Origin: Actinomycetota bacterium
Lineage (GTDB): Bacteria > Actinomycetota > Thermoleophilia > Gaiellales > F1-60-MAGs149
NCBI GenBank assembly: GCA_026392355.1
Contig: JAPLCF010000030.1
Span: forward strand, 124,001 to 188,000
Length of the DNA stretch: 64,000 bases
Reading direction: 5' to 3'
Part shown: piece after piece, positions 23,096 to 32,409 of the stretch
Layout of the letters: each line of letters starts with the position of its first letter
Numbering within the stretch: the first letter of the stretch is position 1
Made by a program: the position numbers and the translations under genes
The notes under the pieces: generated by a model
Databases searched by the model: none
Seen by the model: only the letters and a program-made list of their open reading frames with translations
Told to the model about the DNA's origin: nothing

Positions 23096-24286
23096 ATGGG
23101 CGCTTCCGTCGAGGATTCTTACGCCGCGCTTGACGCGGCCCGCGAGCACTTCGAAAACGCGACCGATTTCACGATCGGCATCGAGGAGGAGTTCCAGGTT
23201 CTCGACGCGGACACCCTGCGTATGACGAATCGGTTCGAGGAGCTGCGCGACGCCTGTGAAGCCGGACCCCTGCACGGGTTCGTCGCGGGCGAACTGATCG
23301 CCAGCGAGATCGAGGTAAAGACGGGGCGCGGCGAGACGTTTGACGCCGCCGCCCGCATGATCATCGATCGTCGCATTGCTCTGTGCGACGAGGCGCTCAA
23401 GCTCGGCGTCCGCGTGGGTTCGACGGGTACCCACCCGACCTCGCCGTGGACGGAGCAGCGGATCATCGACACCGCGCACTACCGCATCGTGGAAGGCACG
23501 CTCCGCTACATCGCCTGGCGTAACAACACCTTTGGCATGCATGTCCACGTGGGCATCCGCAACGCCGACCGCGCCATGGCCGTCTCAAACGCCATGCGTA
23601 CCTACGTGCCGGAACTCCTGGCGTTGTCCTGCACCTCGCCGTGGCTTGAGGGGCGCATCACGCACCTGCGCTCGACGCGCACGCAGATCTTCACGCGCAT
23701 GTTTCCTCGCTGCGGCGTCCCCGATATCTTCGTGGACTGGGCGGATTACGACCAGTACGTACGGTTTCTCTTGGAGACCGAGTCGATCCGCGAGCACACC
23801 GAGATCTGGTGGACAGTGCGCCCGCACCAGTCGTTTGGGACGGTCGAGATTCGGGCGTGCGACGCACTCCCGGACATTGCCGACTCGATCGCGCTGGCTG
23901 CGTTTCAGGTGGCGCTCACCGCGCGCGCCGCGCGTCTGTACGACACGGGCGAGCTACCGCCGGCGACGCGGCCAAGTGACATCGAGGAGAACCTCTGGCG
24001 AGCGCTGCGCTGGGGCATGAGCCGCGAGCTGATTGATCTCGAGACGCGCAAGGCAATCCCCGCGGGCCAACGCATCCGCAATCTCCTCGCCGATTGTCAG
24101 CCTGAAATCGAGGCACTCCGGCTCGCCCCCTGGCTCGAGCCGTTGGAAGACCTGATCGAGCAGGGTGACCACGCGACCCGGTGGAAGACCCGTGTGGAGC
24201 AGGGGGAGGACATGGAGGCGATCCACGCCGACCAAGTCGAGATCACGATGACGAGCGCAACGGCACTCAAAGAGAGGATCGGCTGA
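23096..24286 (+). CDS. YbdK-type carboxylate-amine ligase (glutamate-cysteine ligase family 2)
   Basis: 396 residues with the GCS2 fold: FTIGIEEEFQVLD holds Mg-ATP-binding glutamates, TGTHP is conserved, GMHVHVGI is the second metal region, and TVEIRACDA the third. The family makes γ-glutamyl-type amide bonds with ATP; E. coli YbdK has weak glutamate-cysteine ligase activity. The natural product here is unknown, since actinomycetes usually use mycothiol. An ergothioneine-related EgtA role is possible but no egt genes are nearby. The next gene starts one base after its stop. Confidence 0.85.
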   Translation: MGASVEDSYAALDAAREHFENATDFTIGIEEEFQVLDADTLRMTNRFEELRDACEAGPLHGFVAGELIASEIEVKTGRGETFDAAARMIIDRRIALCDEALKLGVRVGSTGTHPTSPWTEQRIIDTAHYRIVEGTLRYIAWRNNTFGMHVHVGIRNADRAMAVSNAMRTYVPELLALSCTSPWLEGRITHLRSTRTQIFTRMFPRCGVPDIFVDWADYDQYVRFLLETESIREHTEIWWTVRPHQSFGTVEIRACDALPDIADSIALAAFQVALTARAARLYDTGELPPATRPSDIEENLWRALRWGMSRELIDLETRKAIPAGQRIRNLLADCQPEIEALRLAPWLEPLEDLIEQGDHATRWKTRVEQGEDMEAIHADQVEITMTSATALKERIG

Positions 24287-24287
24287 C

Positions 24288-24725
24288 ATGGCTGACGACG
24301 AACCCACCGCCCCCGAAGACGCACCCGCCGGTGCCGCACCTGACGGAGAGGGTCAGATCGATCTGACACAGATCCGCGTCGAGTCGCTGATGCTCCAAGT
24401 CGCGTCGGAGTTGATGTCGATCGGTGCGGGGCAGCTCGGCATGATCCCGGAGATGGTCAATGGTGGCGATGCCTTCCAGGCCAGCCTTGCGATCGCGGGT
24501 GCCGATGCGTTGATCCACACGTTCCTCGGCGTGCTGCCGGAGGGCACCCCTGTGCCACAGCCGGTCGAGGACCTTCGCCGTGCTCTAGCCGAGTTGCAGC
24601 TCGCCTTCGCCGACGCGGTGCAGATGGGTGCACCGGATGACGGCACCGCACCCGCAGCTGCCACCCCGCCGCCGCCAGCTGAGCCGGCGCGCCCCAAGAT
24701 CTGGACGCCGGGCGGCGACGTCTGA
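24288..24725 (+). CDS. Unknown acidic protein downstream of the YbdK-type ligase
   Basis: 145 residues in three parts: a Pro/Ala/Glu-rich disordered head (residues 1-25), a helical core of about 85 residues (VESLMLQVASELMSIGAGQLG, MIPEMVNGGDAFQASLAIAG, PVEDLRRALAELQLAFADAV), and a Pro-rich tail ending ARPKIWTPGGDV. The core loosely recalls DUF1844-like helical proteins, but this is only a resemblance. It begins one base after the ligase stop, so the two proteins are likely made together. Confidence 0.65.
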   Translation: MADDEPTAPEDAPAGAAPDGEGQIDLTQIRVESLMLQVASELMSIGAGQLGMIPEMVNGGDAFQASLAIAGADALIHTFLGVLPEGTPVPQPVEDLRRALAELQLAFADAVQMGAPDDGTAPAAATPPPPAEPARPKIWTPGGDV

Positions 24726-24780
24726 CACGACGTCGCTGATCCGATGCAGGATCTGTAGGGCAGACTGAGAAGGTACGACC

Positions 24781-26103
24781 ATGCTTGCTGCGTCTCTTAT
24801 CCTTGCTGCCCTGATGGGCGCCCCGTTCTCGCCGCGCGCCGTCGTGCCCGTGACCAGCGCTGCCGTTACCGCCAGCGTGCAGCCCGCGGCGTTCAATCCG
24901 TCCGCCATGGCACGGGCGCACGTCGCCAAGATCACGATCACGCCCGCCACGGCCGGGACTGCCACGACGGTCATCGAGAACCAGACGGGGGCGATCGTCG
25001 AGACGCTGGGCTCCGCTATCCCCGTCGTCGCCGCTACTCCCATCGAATACACCTGGGCCGGGACGGGCGTGGCCGACGGGGTGTACGGCATCCACTCGAC
25101 GCTGACCGATGCGCAGGGCGTGGTCAGCGAGACCGTGGTGCCTGTGACCGTCGATACGACCGCTCCCGGCGTGTCGTTTGGAGCGCTCCGCCCAGCACTC
25201 ACTAAGCGTGGTCCTGTCGCGCTGCGTGCATCGACCGACGACCTGAGCGGGGCCGCGAGCATTCGCGTCGACGTGGCCAGCCAGACCGACGTGCCGATCG
25301 GCAGCGCCGACGTCGCGGTTGGCGCTGACGGCACCAGTGGTGCAACCGACTGGAATCTGCGGTTGCGGAAGCGGCTGTTGCTCCCCGGCGTGTATCGACT
25401 CCGCGCGACGATCACCGACCGAGCAGGCAACATCGGCACCAGCGACGCGCGTCTCCTGCGGGTCGATCGCGCCGTGACGACACGCATCATCTATTCACTG
25501 CCCGATGCGGGCAACGTGATTGCTCTCACCTTCGACGACTGCGGCAGTAATCGCGACTTCCAACGCATCGTGTCGGCCTTTCGTGCCGCCAAGGCGCAGA
25601 CGACCTTCTTCTGCAACGGCGTCAACGTACGTGACAACACATCGGCCGACCGGGCCGCGATCGCCGCGGGCAATACGATCGGATCGCACACGTGGCTGCA
25701 TCCCCAAATGCCGACCCTCCCGTACGGCGAGCAGGTGAGCCAGATTCGCGGAGATGTCGACGCGTGGTGGAAGGTGGCGAAGGTATCGCCCGCACCATTC
25801 TTCCGACCACCCTATGGCCTCCACAACGCCACGACACTCCGAGCCGCTGGTGATGCAGGGTTTGCCTGGACGGTCCTGTGGGACGTCGATCCCTCTGACT
25901 ACCTCACGCCTCCGCCGGGAGAGCTGGTGCAGCGCGTCGTGAGCAAGGCACGGAAGGGGTCCATTGTCGTGATGCACGCCAACGCGAACACCGCCGCCAC
26001 CGTTCCTCAGTTGATCCGCGCCGTGCGCGCGCAGGGCCTGGAGCCCAAGTCGCTCGACCAGATGTTCGGCGCCTCGGCGTATCTGGCGCCGCTTGGCAGC
26101 TAG
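24781..26103 (+). CDS. Secreted polysaccharide deacetylase with N-terminal Ig-like domains
   Basis: 440 residues. A short signal-like N-terminus (LAASLILAALMGAPFS) is followed by about 210 residues of bacterial Ig-like β-domains (WAGTGVADGVYGIHSTLTDAQG and RLRATITDRAGN are the repeated edge strands). The C-terminal NodB catalytic domain has motif 1 TFDDCGS, motif 2 SHTWLHP, motif 3 RPPYG, and a late histidine in VVMHANA. It probably removes N-acetyl groups from peptidoglycan or another surface glycan. A Cys after DD (in place of the usual Gly) is a known NodB variant. Confidence 0.85.
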   Translation: MLAASLILAALMGAPFSPRAVVPVTSAAVTASVQPAAFNPSAMARAHVAKITITPATAGTATTVIENQTGAIVETLGSAIPVVAATPIEYTWAGTGVADGVYGIHSTLTDAQGVVSETVVPVTVDTTAPGVSFGALRPALTKRGPVALRASTDDLSGAASIRVDVASQTDVPIGSADVAVGADGTSGATDWNLRLRKRLLLPGVYRLRATITDRAGNIGTSDARLLRVDRAVTTRIIYSLPDAGNVIALTFDDCGSNRDFQRIVSAFRAAKAQTTFFCNGVNVRDNTSADRAAIAAGNTIGSHTWLHPQMPTLPYGEQVSQIRGDVDAWWKVAKVSPAPFFRPPYGLHNATTLRAAGDAGFAWTVLWDVDPSDYLTPPPGELVQRVVSKARKGSIVVMHANANTAATVPQLIRAVRAQGLEPKSLDQMFGASAYLAPLGS

Positions 26104-26226
26104 CCCTCAGCGTCCGTATCCCGGCGGAAGGGGTGCCGCACCGACGAGTGCGCAGCGCTCCTGCTGATACCCTCCCCGGGCTGTCATCTGCGGCAGTTAC
26201 ACGATTCAAGGAGCTGGTCCGAAGCG

Positions 26227-28344
26227 ATGTCCACGTTCTTCGGCGAACACGCCGTGCTGATCGCGCTCATCTGTGGCGCCATCACCGTCATCTACGGTCT
26301 GATTCTGACCCGTTGGGTGCTTTCCAAGCCCGACGGCGACGACAAGATGCGCGAAATCGCATCGGCCATCCAGGAGGGCGCCTCGGCGTACCTCAGCCGC
26401 CAGTACCGCACCGTCGGGATCGTGGCGGTGGTGATCACCCTGATCCTGCTGTTCGTCCCGGATCTGGGCGGCTGGCGCGTTGCCGTCGGCTTCCTGATCG
26501 GCGCAATCCTTTCGGCTGCGGCTGGCTTTATCGGCATGAACGTCGCCGTGCGCGCCAACGTTCGCACTGCTGAGGCCGCCAAGAAGGGCCTCGGACCGGC
26601 ACTGGACGTCGCCTTCAAGGGCGGCACCGTCACCGGCATCCTCGTCGTCGGCCTCGGCCTGATCGGCGTCGCTGGCTACTACGGCGTCCTGCTCGCGACC
26701 GGTACGGAGCAGTCTGCCGCGCTGTATGGCCTCGTCGGCCTCGGCTTCGGTGGCTCGCTCATCTCGGTCTTCGCCCGCGTGGGCGGCGGCATCTTCACGA
26801 AGGGTGCCGACGTCGGCGCCGACCTGGTCGGCAAGATCGAAGCCGGCATCCCCGAGGATGACCCGCGTAACCCGGCCGTGATTGCCGACAACGTCGGCGA
26901 TAACGTCGGCGATGACGCTGGCATGGCCGCCGACCTATTCGAGACCTACGCCGTCTCGCTTGTCGCCGCGATGCTGCTCCTGAGCCAGCTAACCGACGGC
27001 AACGAGGCTCTCGTCGGTCTGCCGCTGATCCTCGGTGGCCTGTCCGGTCTCGCCTCGATCGTCGGCACGCTGTTCGTTCGCGTCAAGGAAGGCGGCTCGG
27101 TTATGGGCGCGCTCTACCGTGGCGTCCTGATCTCTGCCGTCATCTCGGCGCTCCTGTTCATCCCCGCGATCTTCGGGCTCGACGACGCCATCACCGCCAA
27201 CGCCGCGGCGCTGGGCGATACGTCGACGGGCAAGATCTTCGGTTGCGCGATCATCGGCCTGGTCATCACAGCCCTGCTGATGGCGATCACCGAGTACTAC
27301 ACCGGCACCAAGTGGAAGCCGGTCAAGGACGTGGCCGAGGCCTCGACCACTGGTCACGCTACGAACATCATCTCGGGCCTTGGTTTCTCCATGCAGGCCA
27401 CCGCGCTGCCCGTCGTCGTCATCGGCGGCGGCATCCTGATCGCCAACTGGCTCGCCGGCCTCGCCGGTATCGCCATCGCGGTCGTTGCCATGCTTTCCAT
27501 GGCTGGCGTGATCATCGCCCTCGACGCGTTCGGTCCGGTGACCGACAACGCCGGTGGCATCGCAGAGATGGCCGGTCTGCCGGAGGAAGTACGCAACAAC
27601 GTGACCGATCCGCTTGACGCGGTCGGCAACACCACGAAGGCCGTCACCAAGGGCTACGCGATCGGCTCTGCCGCGCTGGCTGCGGTGATCCTGTTCGCGT
27701 CCTATAAGGACGAGCTGATCCTCCAGCTGACAGAGGCGGGCAAGGGTGCGATCGCGGAGAGCCTTCGCTTCGACCTTGCTGACCCGTGGGTCATCGTTGG
27801 CCTTCTGGTCGGCGGCGCCATGCCGTTCGTGTTCGCCTCGTTCTGCATGAGCGCGGTGGGCAAGGCCGGCAAGGCTGTGGTCGAAGAGGTGCGTCGGCAG
27901 TTCCGCGAGAAGCCGGGCATCATGGACTACAGCGAGCGCCCTGAGTACGGGACGTGCGTCGACATCGTCACGCGCACTGCACTCCGCGAGATGCTCATTC
28001 CTGCGGCCATCCCGATCGTGATTCCGATTCTCGTCGGCCTGCTCGTGATCTGGACCGACAGCGCGCTGCAGATGCTCGGTGGTCTGCTCGTCGGCACGAT
28101 CGTGACCGGTCTGTTCCTCGCCATCTCGATGACCTCGGGTGGCGGCGCATGGGACAACGCGAAGAAGCTGATTGAGGACGGCGCGCACGGTGGCAAGGGC
28201 TCGATCGCCCACCAGGCCGCTGTGACCGGCGATACCGTCGGTGATCCGTACAAGGACACCGCTGGTCCGGCTATCAACCCCATGATCAAGATCGCCAACA
28301 TCGTGGCCATCCTGATCATCCCGGCGCTCGTCGCACTGATCTAG
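26227..28344 (+). CDS. hppA: K+-independent H+-translocating membrane pyrophosphatase
   Basis: Membrane-integral pyrophosphatase, which pumps ions outward while hydrolysing PPi from biosynthesis. 705 residues, about 16 helices. The PPi/Mg site [19 protein letters not shown] is at about residues 219-237, with [18 protein letters not shown] before it. The segment [19 protein letters not shown] carries Lys where K+-dependent enzymes have Ala, so it should be a K+-independent proton pump. AAGGAG stands before the ATG, and a strong terminator follows. Confidence 0.97.
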   Translation: MSTFFGEHAVLIALICGAITVIYGLILTRWVLSKPDGDDKMREIASAIQEGASAYLSRQYRTVGIVAVVITLILLFVPDLGGWRVAVGFLIGAILSAAAGFIGMNVAVRANVRTAEAAKKGLGPALDVAFKGGTVTGILVVGLGLIGVAGYYGVLLATGTEQSAALYGLVGLGFGGSLISVFARVGGGIFTKGADVGADLVGKIEAGIPEDDPRNPAVIADNVGDNVGDDAGMAADLFETYAVSLVAAMLLLSQLTDGNEALVGLPLILGGLSGLASIVGTLFVRVKEGGSVMGALYRGVLISAVISALLFIPAIFGLDDAITANAAALGDTSTGKIFGCAIIGLVITALLMAITEYYTGTKWKPVKDVAEASTTGHATNIISGLGFSMQATALPVVVIGGGILIANWLAGLAGIAIAVVAMLSMAGVIIALDAFGPVTDNAGGIAEMAGLPEEVRNNVTDPLDAVGNTTKAVTKGYAIGSAALAAVILFASYKDELILQLTEAGKGAIAESLRFDLADPWVIVGLLVGGAMPFVFASFCMSAVGKAGKAVVEEVRRQFREKPGIMDYSERPEYGTCVDIVTRTALREMLIPAAIPIVIPILVGLLVIWTDSALQMLGGLLVGTIVTGLFLAISMTSGGGAWDNAKKLIEDGAHGGKGSIAHQAAVTGDTVGDPYKDTAGPAINPMIKIANIVAILIIPALVALI

Positions 28345-28358
28345 CACCAACGACGTTG

Positions 28359-28391
28359 GGCCCCGTCGACTGCGGTCGGCGGGGCCTTTTT
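28359..28391 (+). terminator. Rho-independent terminator of hppA
   Basis: GGCCCCG and CGGGGCC pair and are followed by TTTTT, 15 bases after the hppA stop. It also separates hppA from the convergent SDR gene. Confidence 0.9.
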
Positions 28392-28402
28392 CGTCGGCGG
28401 GG

Positions 28403-29119
28403 TCAGATGCCGGCGAGCAGGCCGCCGTCGACGGGGAGCGCCACTCCCGTTACCCAGGCGGCGTCGTCGGAGCCGAGGTAAACGAAGGCGTCAGCGATGT
28501 CGCGGGCCGTGCCAAGCCTTCCAACGGGATGGAGGCCGGTGGCGAAGGCGCGGACGGCATCAGGATCGTCCTGATCGGCCAAGAACGTCTCGAGCATCGG
28601 CGTCTCGGTAAAGCCCGGGCACACACAGTTTGCGCGGATACCGTGCGGTGCTCCATCGATGGCGATGCACTTGGTGAGCATCACCACGCCAGCCTTGGAG
28701 GCGCAGTAGGCAGCCTGATTCGCACTGCCATCAAGGCCGACGACCGAGCCGGTGAGCAGCACGGTCCCTCGCGACTGCTGCAGGTGGGGCCACGCCGCGC
28801 GCACGAAACGATGCACGCTCGTGAGATTGATCGCGATCGTGTCGTCCCACGTGGCGTCGTCGATGTCGGCCAGCGTCCCCACCGCCGGGCGCCCGGCGTT
28901 CAGCACCAGCAGATCGAGTCCGCCGAGTCGTTCTACGGTCGTCGCGACCGCCGCGGCGATCTGCGCGCCGTCGCGGAGGTCCGCCGTGACTTCGCCATCC
29001 TGCAGATCGACGTTGACGACGTCCGCTCCCTGTGCGCGAAAGCGCTCCACGATTCCCGCACCAATGCCCGAGGATCCGCCCGTGACGAGTGCGCGCTTGC
29101 CTTGCAGTCTGTTGCTCAT
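28403..29119 (-). CDS. SDR family oxidoreductase
   Basis: 238-residue short-chain dehydrogenase/reductase. The dinucleotide loop TGGSSGIGAGIV (residues 13-24), NAG in VLNAGRP, the catalytic Ser in LLTGSVVG and YxxxK in YCASKAG are all present. An acidic residue after β2 (VVNVDLQDG) favours NAD(H). Substrate unknown; closest in style to FabG-like or sugar/steroid dehydrogenases. TAGAAT seven bases before its ATG suggests a leaderless start. Confidence 0.85.
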   Translation of the reverse strand: MSNRLQGKRALVTGGSSGIGAGIVERFRAQGADVVNVDLQDGEVTADLRDGAQIAAAVATTVERLGGLDLLVLNAGRPAVGTLADIDDATWDDTIAINLTSVHRFVRAAWPHLQQSRGTVLLTGSVVGLDGSANQAAYCASKAGVVMLTKCIAIDGAPHGIRANCVCPGFTETPMLETFLADQDDPDAVRAFATGLHPVGRLGTARDIADAFVYLGSDDAAWVTGVALPVDGGLLAGI

Positions 29120-29163
29120 GGTGACGATTCTAGATCGTCAGAGGCGACCGCTGCCGGACGGGG

Positions 29164-30444
29164 TCAGCTGGCGAGGACGCGCAAGGTGACGGGCTTTCCT
29201 GCGCACACGCCCGTGCCTTCGATCGAGCTGATGGCACGGCGTGCCGCTCCCTCGGGTGCGGGGTGCGTGACGATCACGAGTTGCGCGCGCCCTTCAGCAG
29301 CCCGCTGGACCACCGAGTCAATCGACACCGCTTCGTCGGCCAGGATCGCAGCGATCTTAGCCAGCACACCGGGCTCGTCCTTCACGTCGAGGCGGATGTA
29401 GAGCGCGGACTCAACGTCGTCCGCCGGCACCAGCGGTAGGTCGCGGAAAACGCCGGCCGTGCGCGGATAGCCCGTGCCCGAGGTGCCCAGCACGCCCATC
29501 AGATCGCCGATCACCGCAGAGGCAGTCTCATCGCCACCCGCGCCGGGACCAACGAGGGTCACCTCACGAATCGCATCGCCGCGCAGCATGACCGCATTGA
29601 AGGAGCCGTTGACGCCGCTCAGGGGATGGTCATGCGGAACCAGGGTGGGGGCCACGCCCACCACGACGCCAGCGTCCGCCCGTCGCGCCTGTCCGATCAG
29701 CTTGACGCTGTAACCGAGGTCGTCGGCGAAGGCAACGTCGACCGAGTCCAGCGTGTCAATGCCCTCGTGCGGCACGTCGTCAATGGTGACCTGCGTGTGG
29801 AAGGCAATCGAGGCGAGAATAGCGACTTTGGCGGCGGCGTCACCTCCGGTCACATCCTCCGTGGGATCGGCCTCGGCGTAACCAAGGCGCTGTGCCTCAG
29901 CCAGCACGGTCGCATAGTCGGCGCCGTCGGCCATCTTCGTCAGCATGAAGTTGGTCGTGCCGTTGACGATGCCGAGGACCGCGTTCACCTCGCTGGCGAT
30001 CATCGATTCGCGCAGGACCTTGACCACGGGAATGGCGGCGCAGACGCTGGCTTCGAAGCGCAGTTGAACCCCGTTGGCTTCGGCGGCAGCGAAGAGCTCG
30101 GCTCCATGACGGGCAAGCAGCTGCTTGTTTGCGGTGACGACCGACTTGCCGGCTGCGAACAGTTCGAGCATCCATTCCCGCGTGGGAGAGACGCCGCCCA
30201 TCACCTCGGCAACGACGCTAATCGTCGGATCGTCACGAATCGCGCTGAAGTCATCGGTGAGCAGGCCGGCCCGTGGCTCGGTGTCACGCTTGGAGTCAAT
30301 GTTCCGCACCAGGGCCCGGCGCACCTCAACGGGAGCGCCAACGACGCGCTCAACATCCGCCTGACGCGCGGTCAGGAGGCGATCGACCGCCGAGCCGACG
30401 GTGCCGTAGCCGAGGAGTCCAATGCCGATCGGTGTGCTGCTCAT
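29164..30444 (-). CDS. hom: Homoserine dehydrogenase
   Basis: NAD(P)-dependent reduction of aspartate semialdehyde to homoserine, the branch point to threonine and methionine. Rossmann loop GLLGYGTVGSAV (residues 8-19), NGTTNFMLTKM and EADPTEDVTGGDAAAK in the catalytic domain. A C-terminal ACT domain (about 345-426, VKDEPGVLAKIAAILADE in parts) suggests feedback control by threonine. The start is taken at 30444 (MSSTPIGIG); the open frame extends 20 codons further but into the promoter region. Divergent from thrC with only 40 bases between. Confidence 0.97.
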   Translation of the reverse strand: MSSTPIGIGLLGYGTVGSAVDRLLTARQADVERVVGAPVEVRRALVRNIDSKRDTEPRAGLLTDDFSAIRDDPTISVVAEVMGGVSPTREWMLELFAAGKSVVTANKQLLARHGAELFAAAEANGVQLRFEASVCAAIPVVKVLRESMIASEVNAVLGIVNGTTNFMLTKMADGADYATVLAEAQRLGYAEADPTEDVTGGDAAAKVAILASIAFHTQVTIDDVPHEGIDTLDSVDVAFADDLGYSVKLIGQARRADAGVVVGVAPTLVPHDHPLSGVNGSFNAVMLRGDAIREVTLVGPGAGGDETASAVIGDLMGVLGTSGTGYPRTAGVFRDLPLVPADDVESALYIRLDVKDEPGVLAKIAAILADEAVSIDSVVQRAAEGRAQLVIVTHPAPEGAARRAISSIEGTGVCAGKPVTLRVLAS

Positions 30445-30484
30445 ATGACGCCTCAGGGTAGCGGTCGGGTACGGTTCGTGGCGC

Positions 30485-31555
30485 ATGTCGGCGAGCAACC
30501 GCACACTGGGACTAATTCGGCGCTATCGCGACCGCCTACCGGCCTTCGATGACGCGAACATCGTGTCGATTGGCGAGGGCTCTACGCCGCTGATCCACGC
30601 GCCGCGGCTGGGTGATCGACTGGGCGTGAATCTCTACCTCAAGTACGAGGGGCTCAATCCGACGGGATCCTTCAAGGACCGTGGCATGACGACGGCGCTC
30701 TCGGCGGCCAAGCAGGACGGTGCCCAGGCGGTCATCTGCGCCTCGACTGGCAACACATCTGCGTCGGCGGCTGCCTACGCGGCCCGTGCTGGCATCCGTT
30801 GCGTGGTGGTGATCCCTGGTGGCAAGGTTGCACTCGGCAAGCTCGCACAGGCGCAGATTGCTGGTGCGTCCGTCGTGCAGATCGACGGCTCCTTTGACGA
30901 CGCACTGCGCATGGTGCGTGTGATGAGTGAGGAGCACCCGATCACGCTCGTCAACAATCTCAATCCGTATCGCCTCGAGGGCCAAAAGACCGCCGCGTGG
31001 GAGATCATCGACGACCTCGGCCACCAGCCGGAGTGGATGTGTCTCCCGGTCGGTAACGGTGGCAACATCACGGCGTATTGGCGTGGCTACAACGAGTCAC
31101 TGCAGCGAGGCGACATCTCGGTTCTCCCGCGCATGCTGGGCGCCCAGGCCGAGGGTTCTGCCGCAATGGTGCGCGGCGAGGACGTCCTGCAGCCCGAGAC
31201 CATCGCCACCGCAATCCGCATCGGCGCCCCCGTGCGCCGCGAGGAGGCGGGTGCCGCCGCGCGCGATTCGAACGGGGGTTTTGCGGCGGCCAACGACCGC
31301 GAGATCCTGGACTGGTTCGGTCATGTCGTGCGCGACGAGGGCGTGTTCTGCGAGCCTTCGAGCGCTGCTTCACTCGCTGGTCTGGCCAATGCGCGTCGCG
31401 ACGGTCTCGTCGCTGAGGGCGCCGAGGTTGTGTGCGTGTTGACGGGGAACGGACTCAAGGATCCCGATACCGCGATCAGCGAGAGCGCTCCACCCATCAC
31501 GATTCCCGCTGAGCGCGACGCGCTTGAGCGCATCGTGCTGGGTACACCCGCGTGA
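30485..31555 (+). CDS. thrC: Threonine synthase
   Basis: PLP enzyme converting O-phosphohomoserine to threonine. 356 residues, the short type. The PLP lysine is K64 in NPTGSFKDRGMT. CASTGNTSASAAAYAARAG contacts the substrate phosphate, VGNGGN binds the cofactor phosphate, and EPSSAASLAG is conserved. Divergent from hom, so the two pathway genes probably share regulation in the 40-base gap; TACGGT (30470-30475) is its likely -10 box. The following exporter gene overlaps by four bases. Confidence 0.96.
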   Translation: MSASNRTLGLIRRYRDRLPAFDDANIVSIGEGSTPLIHAPRLGDRLGVNLYLKYEGLNPTGSFKDRGMTTALSAAKQDGAQAVICASTGNTSASAAAYAARAGIRCVVVIPGGKVALGKLAQAQIAGASVVQIDGSFDDALRMVRVMSEEHPITLVNNLNPYRLEGQKTAAWEIIDDLGHQPEWMCLPVGNGGNITAYWRGYNESLQRGDISVLPRMLGAQAEGSAAMVRGEDVLQPETIATAIRIGAPVRREEAGAAARDSNGGFAAANDREILDWFGHVVRDEGVFCEPSSAASLAGLANARRDGLVAEGAEVVCVLTGNGLKDPDTAISESAPPITIPAERDALERIVLGTPA

Positions 31556-32409
31556 TCGCAGTTTTCGGCGGCCTGATCGCTGCCGCTGCGTGGGGTTGCT
31601 CCACGATCTTCGCGAGCCGATCGGCACGCCAGATCGGCGCCGAATCGACGCTCGGCTGGGTTGGTATCGGCGGGGCCATCGTGATCACACCCATCGCGTT
31701 GATCTACGGCATCAAGCCCGGCACGGAGTGGACCGACTGGGCGCTCGTGCTGCTCGGCGCCGCCGGCTCGGTGATCGGGCTGCGCTTCACCTATAAGGCG
31801 CTATCGCAGGGCAAGGTCGGAGTGGTCGTCGCCATCACCAGCACCGAGGGCGCCATTGCCGCCGCGATCGCGTTTGCCCTAGGTGCCCCGTTTGGTCTGC
31901 TGGCGGGCGTGGGCATCATGCTGGCGACATTGGGCGTAGCCGCAGTTGGCCTGGGGCGACACGCCAGTGATTCCGCAGAGGCAGTCCGCGACAGTCGGAA
32001 GGCCGCGGTCAACGCCTCGGTTGCGGCCGCAGTCTTTGGCAGTTCGCTCTACGTATCGGGCGACGTTGCTGCGCGCGTCGGTCCGCCATGGGTCGTGATG
32101 GGAGCGCGGTGGCTGGGCATTCTGGCCATGGCCGTGCCGCAACTGGCGCGTGGAAAGTTCAGCGCTGCGCGCCCGGCGGTGTACTTCGCGCTGTTGGCCG
32201 GCTGTCTTGAGTCTGGCGGGTTTCTGGGATTCCTCTGGGGCGCAGAGGCCAACATCGGGATTGCCGCGGTCGTGGCCACCCAGTACGCCACGATCGCCAC
32301 GCTCATCTCCTGGGTCGTGCTGCGTGAGCGACTCTCGCGCGTGCAGCTTGGCGGCATCGCGGCTGTGGTCGTCGGCGTGATCCTGCTGTCGTTTGCGGGA
32401 ACCACATAA
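31552..32409 (+). CDS. EamA/DMT family transporter, first of a tandem pair
   Basis: 285 residues with ten predicted membrane helices in two EamA repeats (opening GGLIAAAAWGCSTIFASR, second repeat around AAVFGSSLYVSGDVA). The drug/metabolite superfamily exports amino acids, nucleosides and other small molecules. GTG start overlaps thrC (GTGA), and its stop overlaps the next EamA gene, giving thrC-eamA-eamA. The linkage suggests export of threonine or homoserine, or a heteromeric exporter, but this is inference. Confidence 0.85.
   Translation: MIAVFGGLIAAAAWGCSTIFASRSARQIGAESTLGWVGIGGAIVITPIALIYGIKPGTEWTDWALVLLGAAGSVIGLRFTYKALSQGKVGVVVAITSTEGAIAAAIAFALGAPFGLLAGVGIMLATLGVAAVGLGRHASDSAEAVRDSRKAAVNASVAAAVFGSSLYVSGDVAARVGPPWVVMGARWLGILAMAVPQLARGKFSAARPAVYFALLAGCLESGGFLGFLWGAEANIGIAAVVATQYATIATLISWVVLRERLSRVQLGGIAAVVVGVILLSFAGTT

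Noticed and set aside
26989-28350. Long minus-strand open frame opposite hppA
   Set aside because: The translation is Asp/Arg/Gly low-complexity, typical of the complement of a membrane protein gene with strong codon bias.
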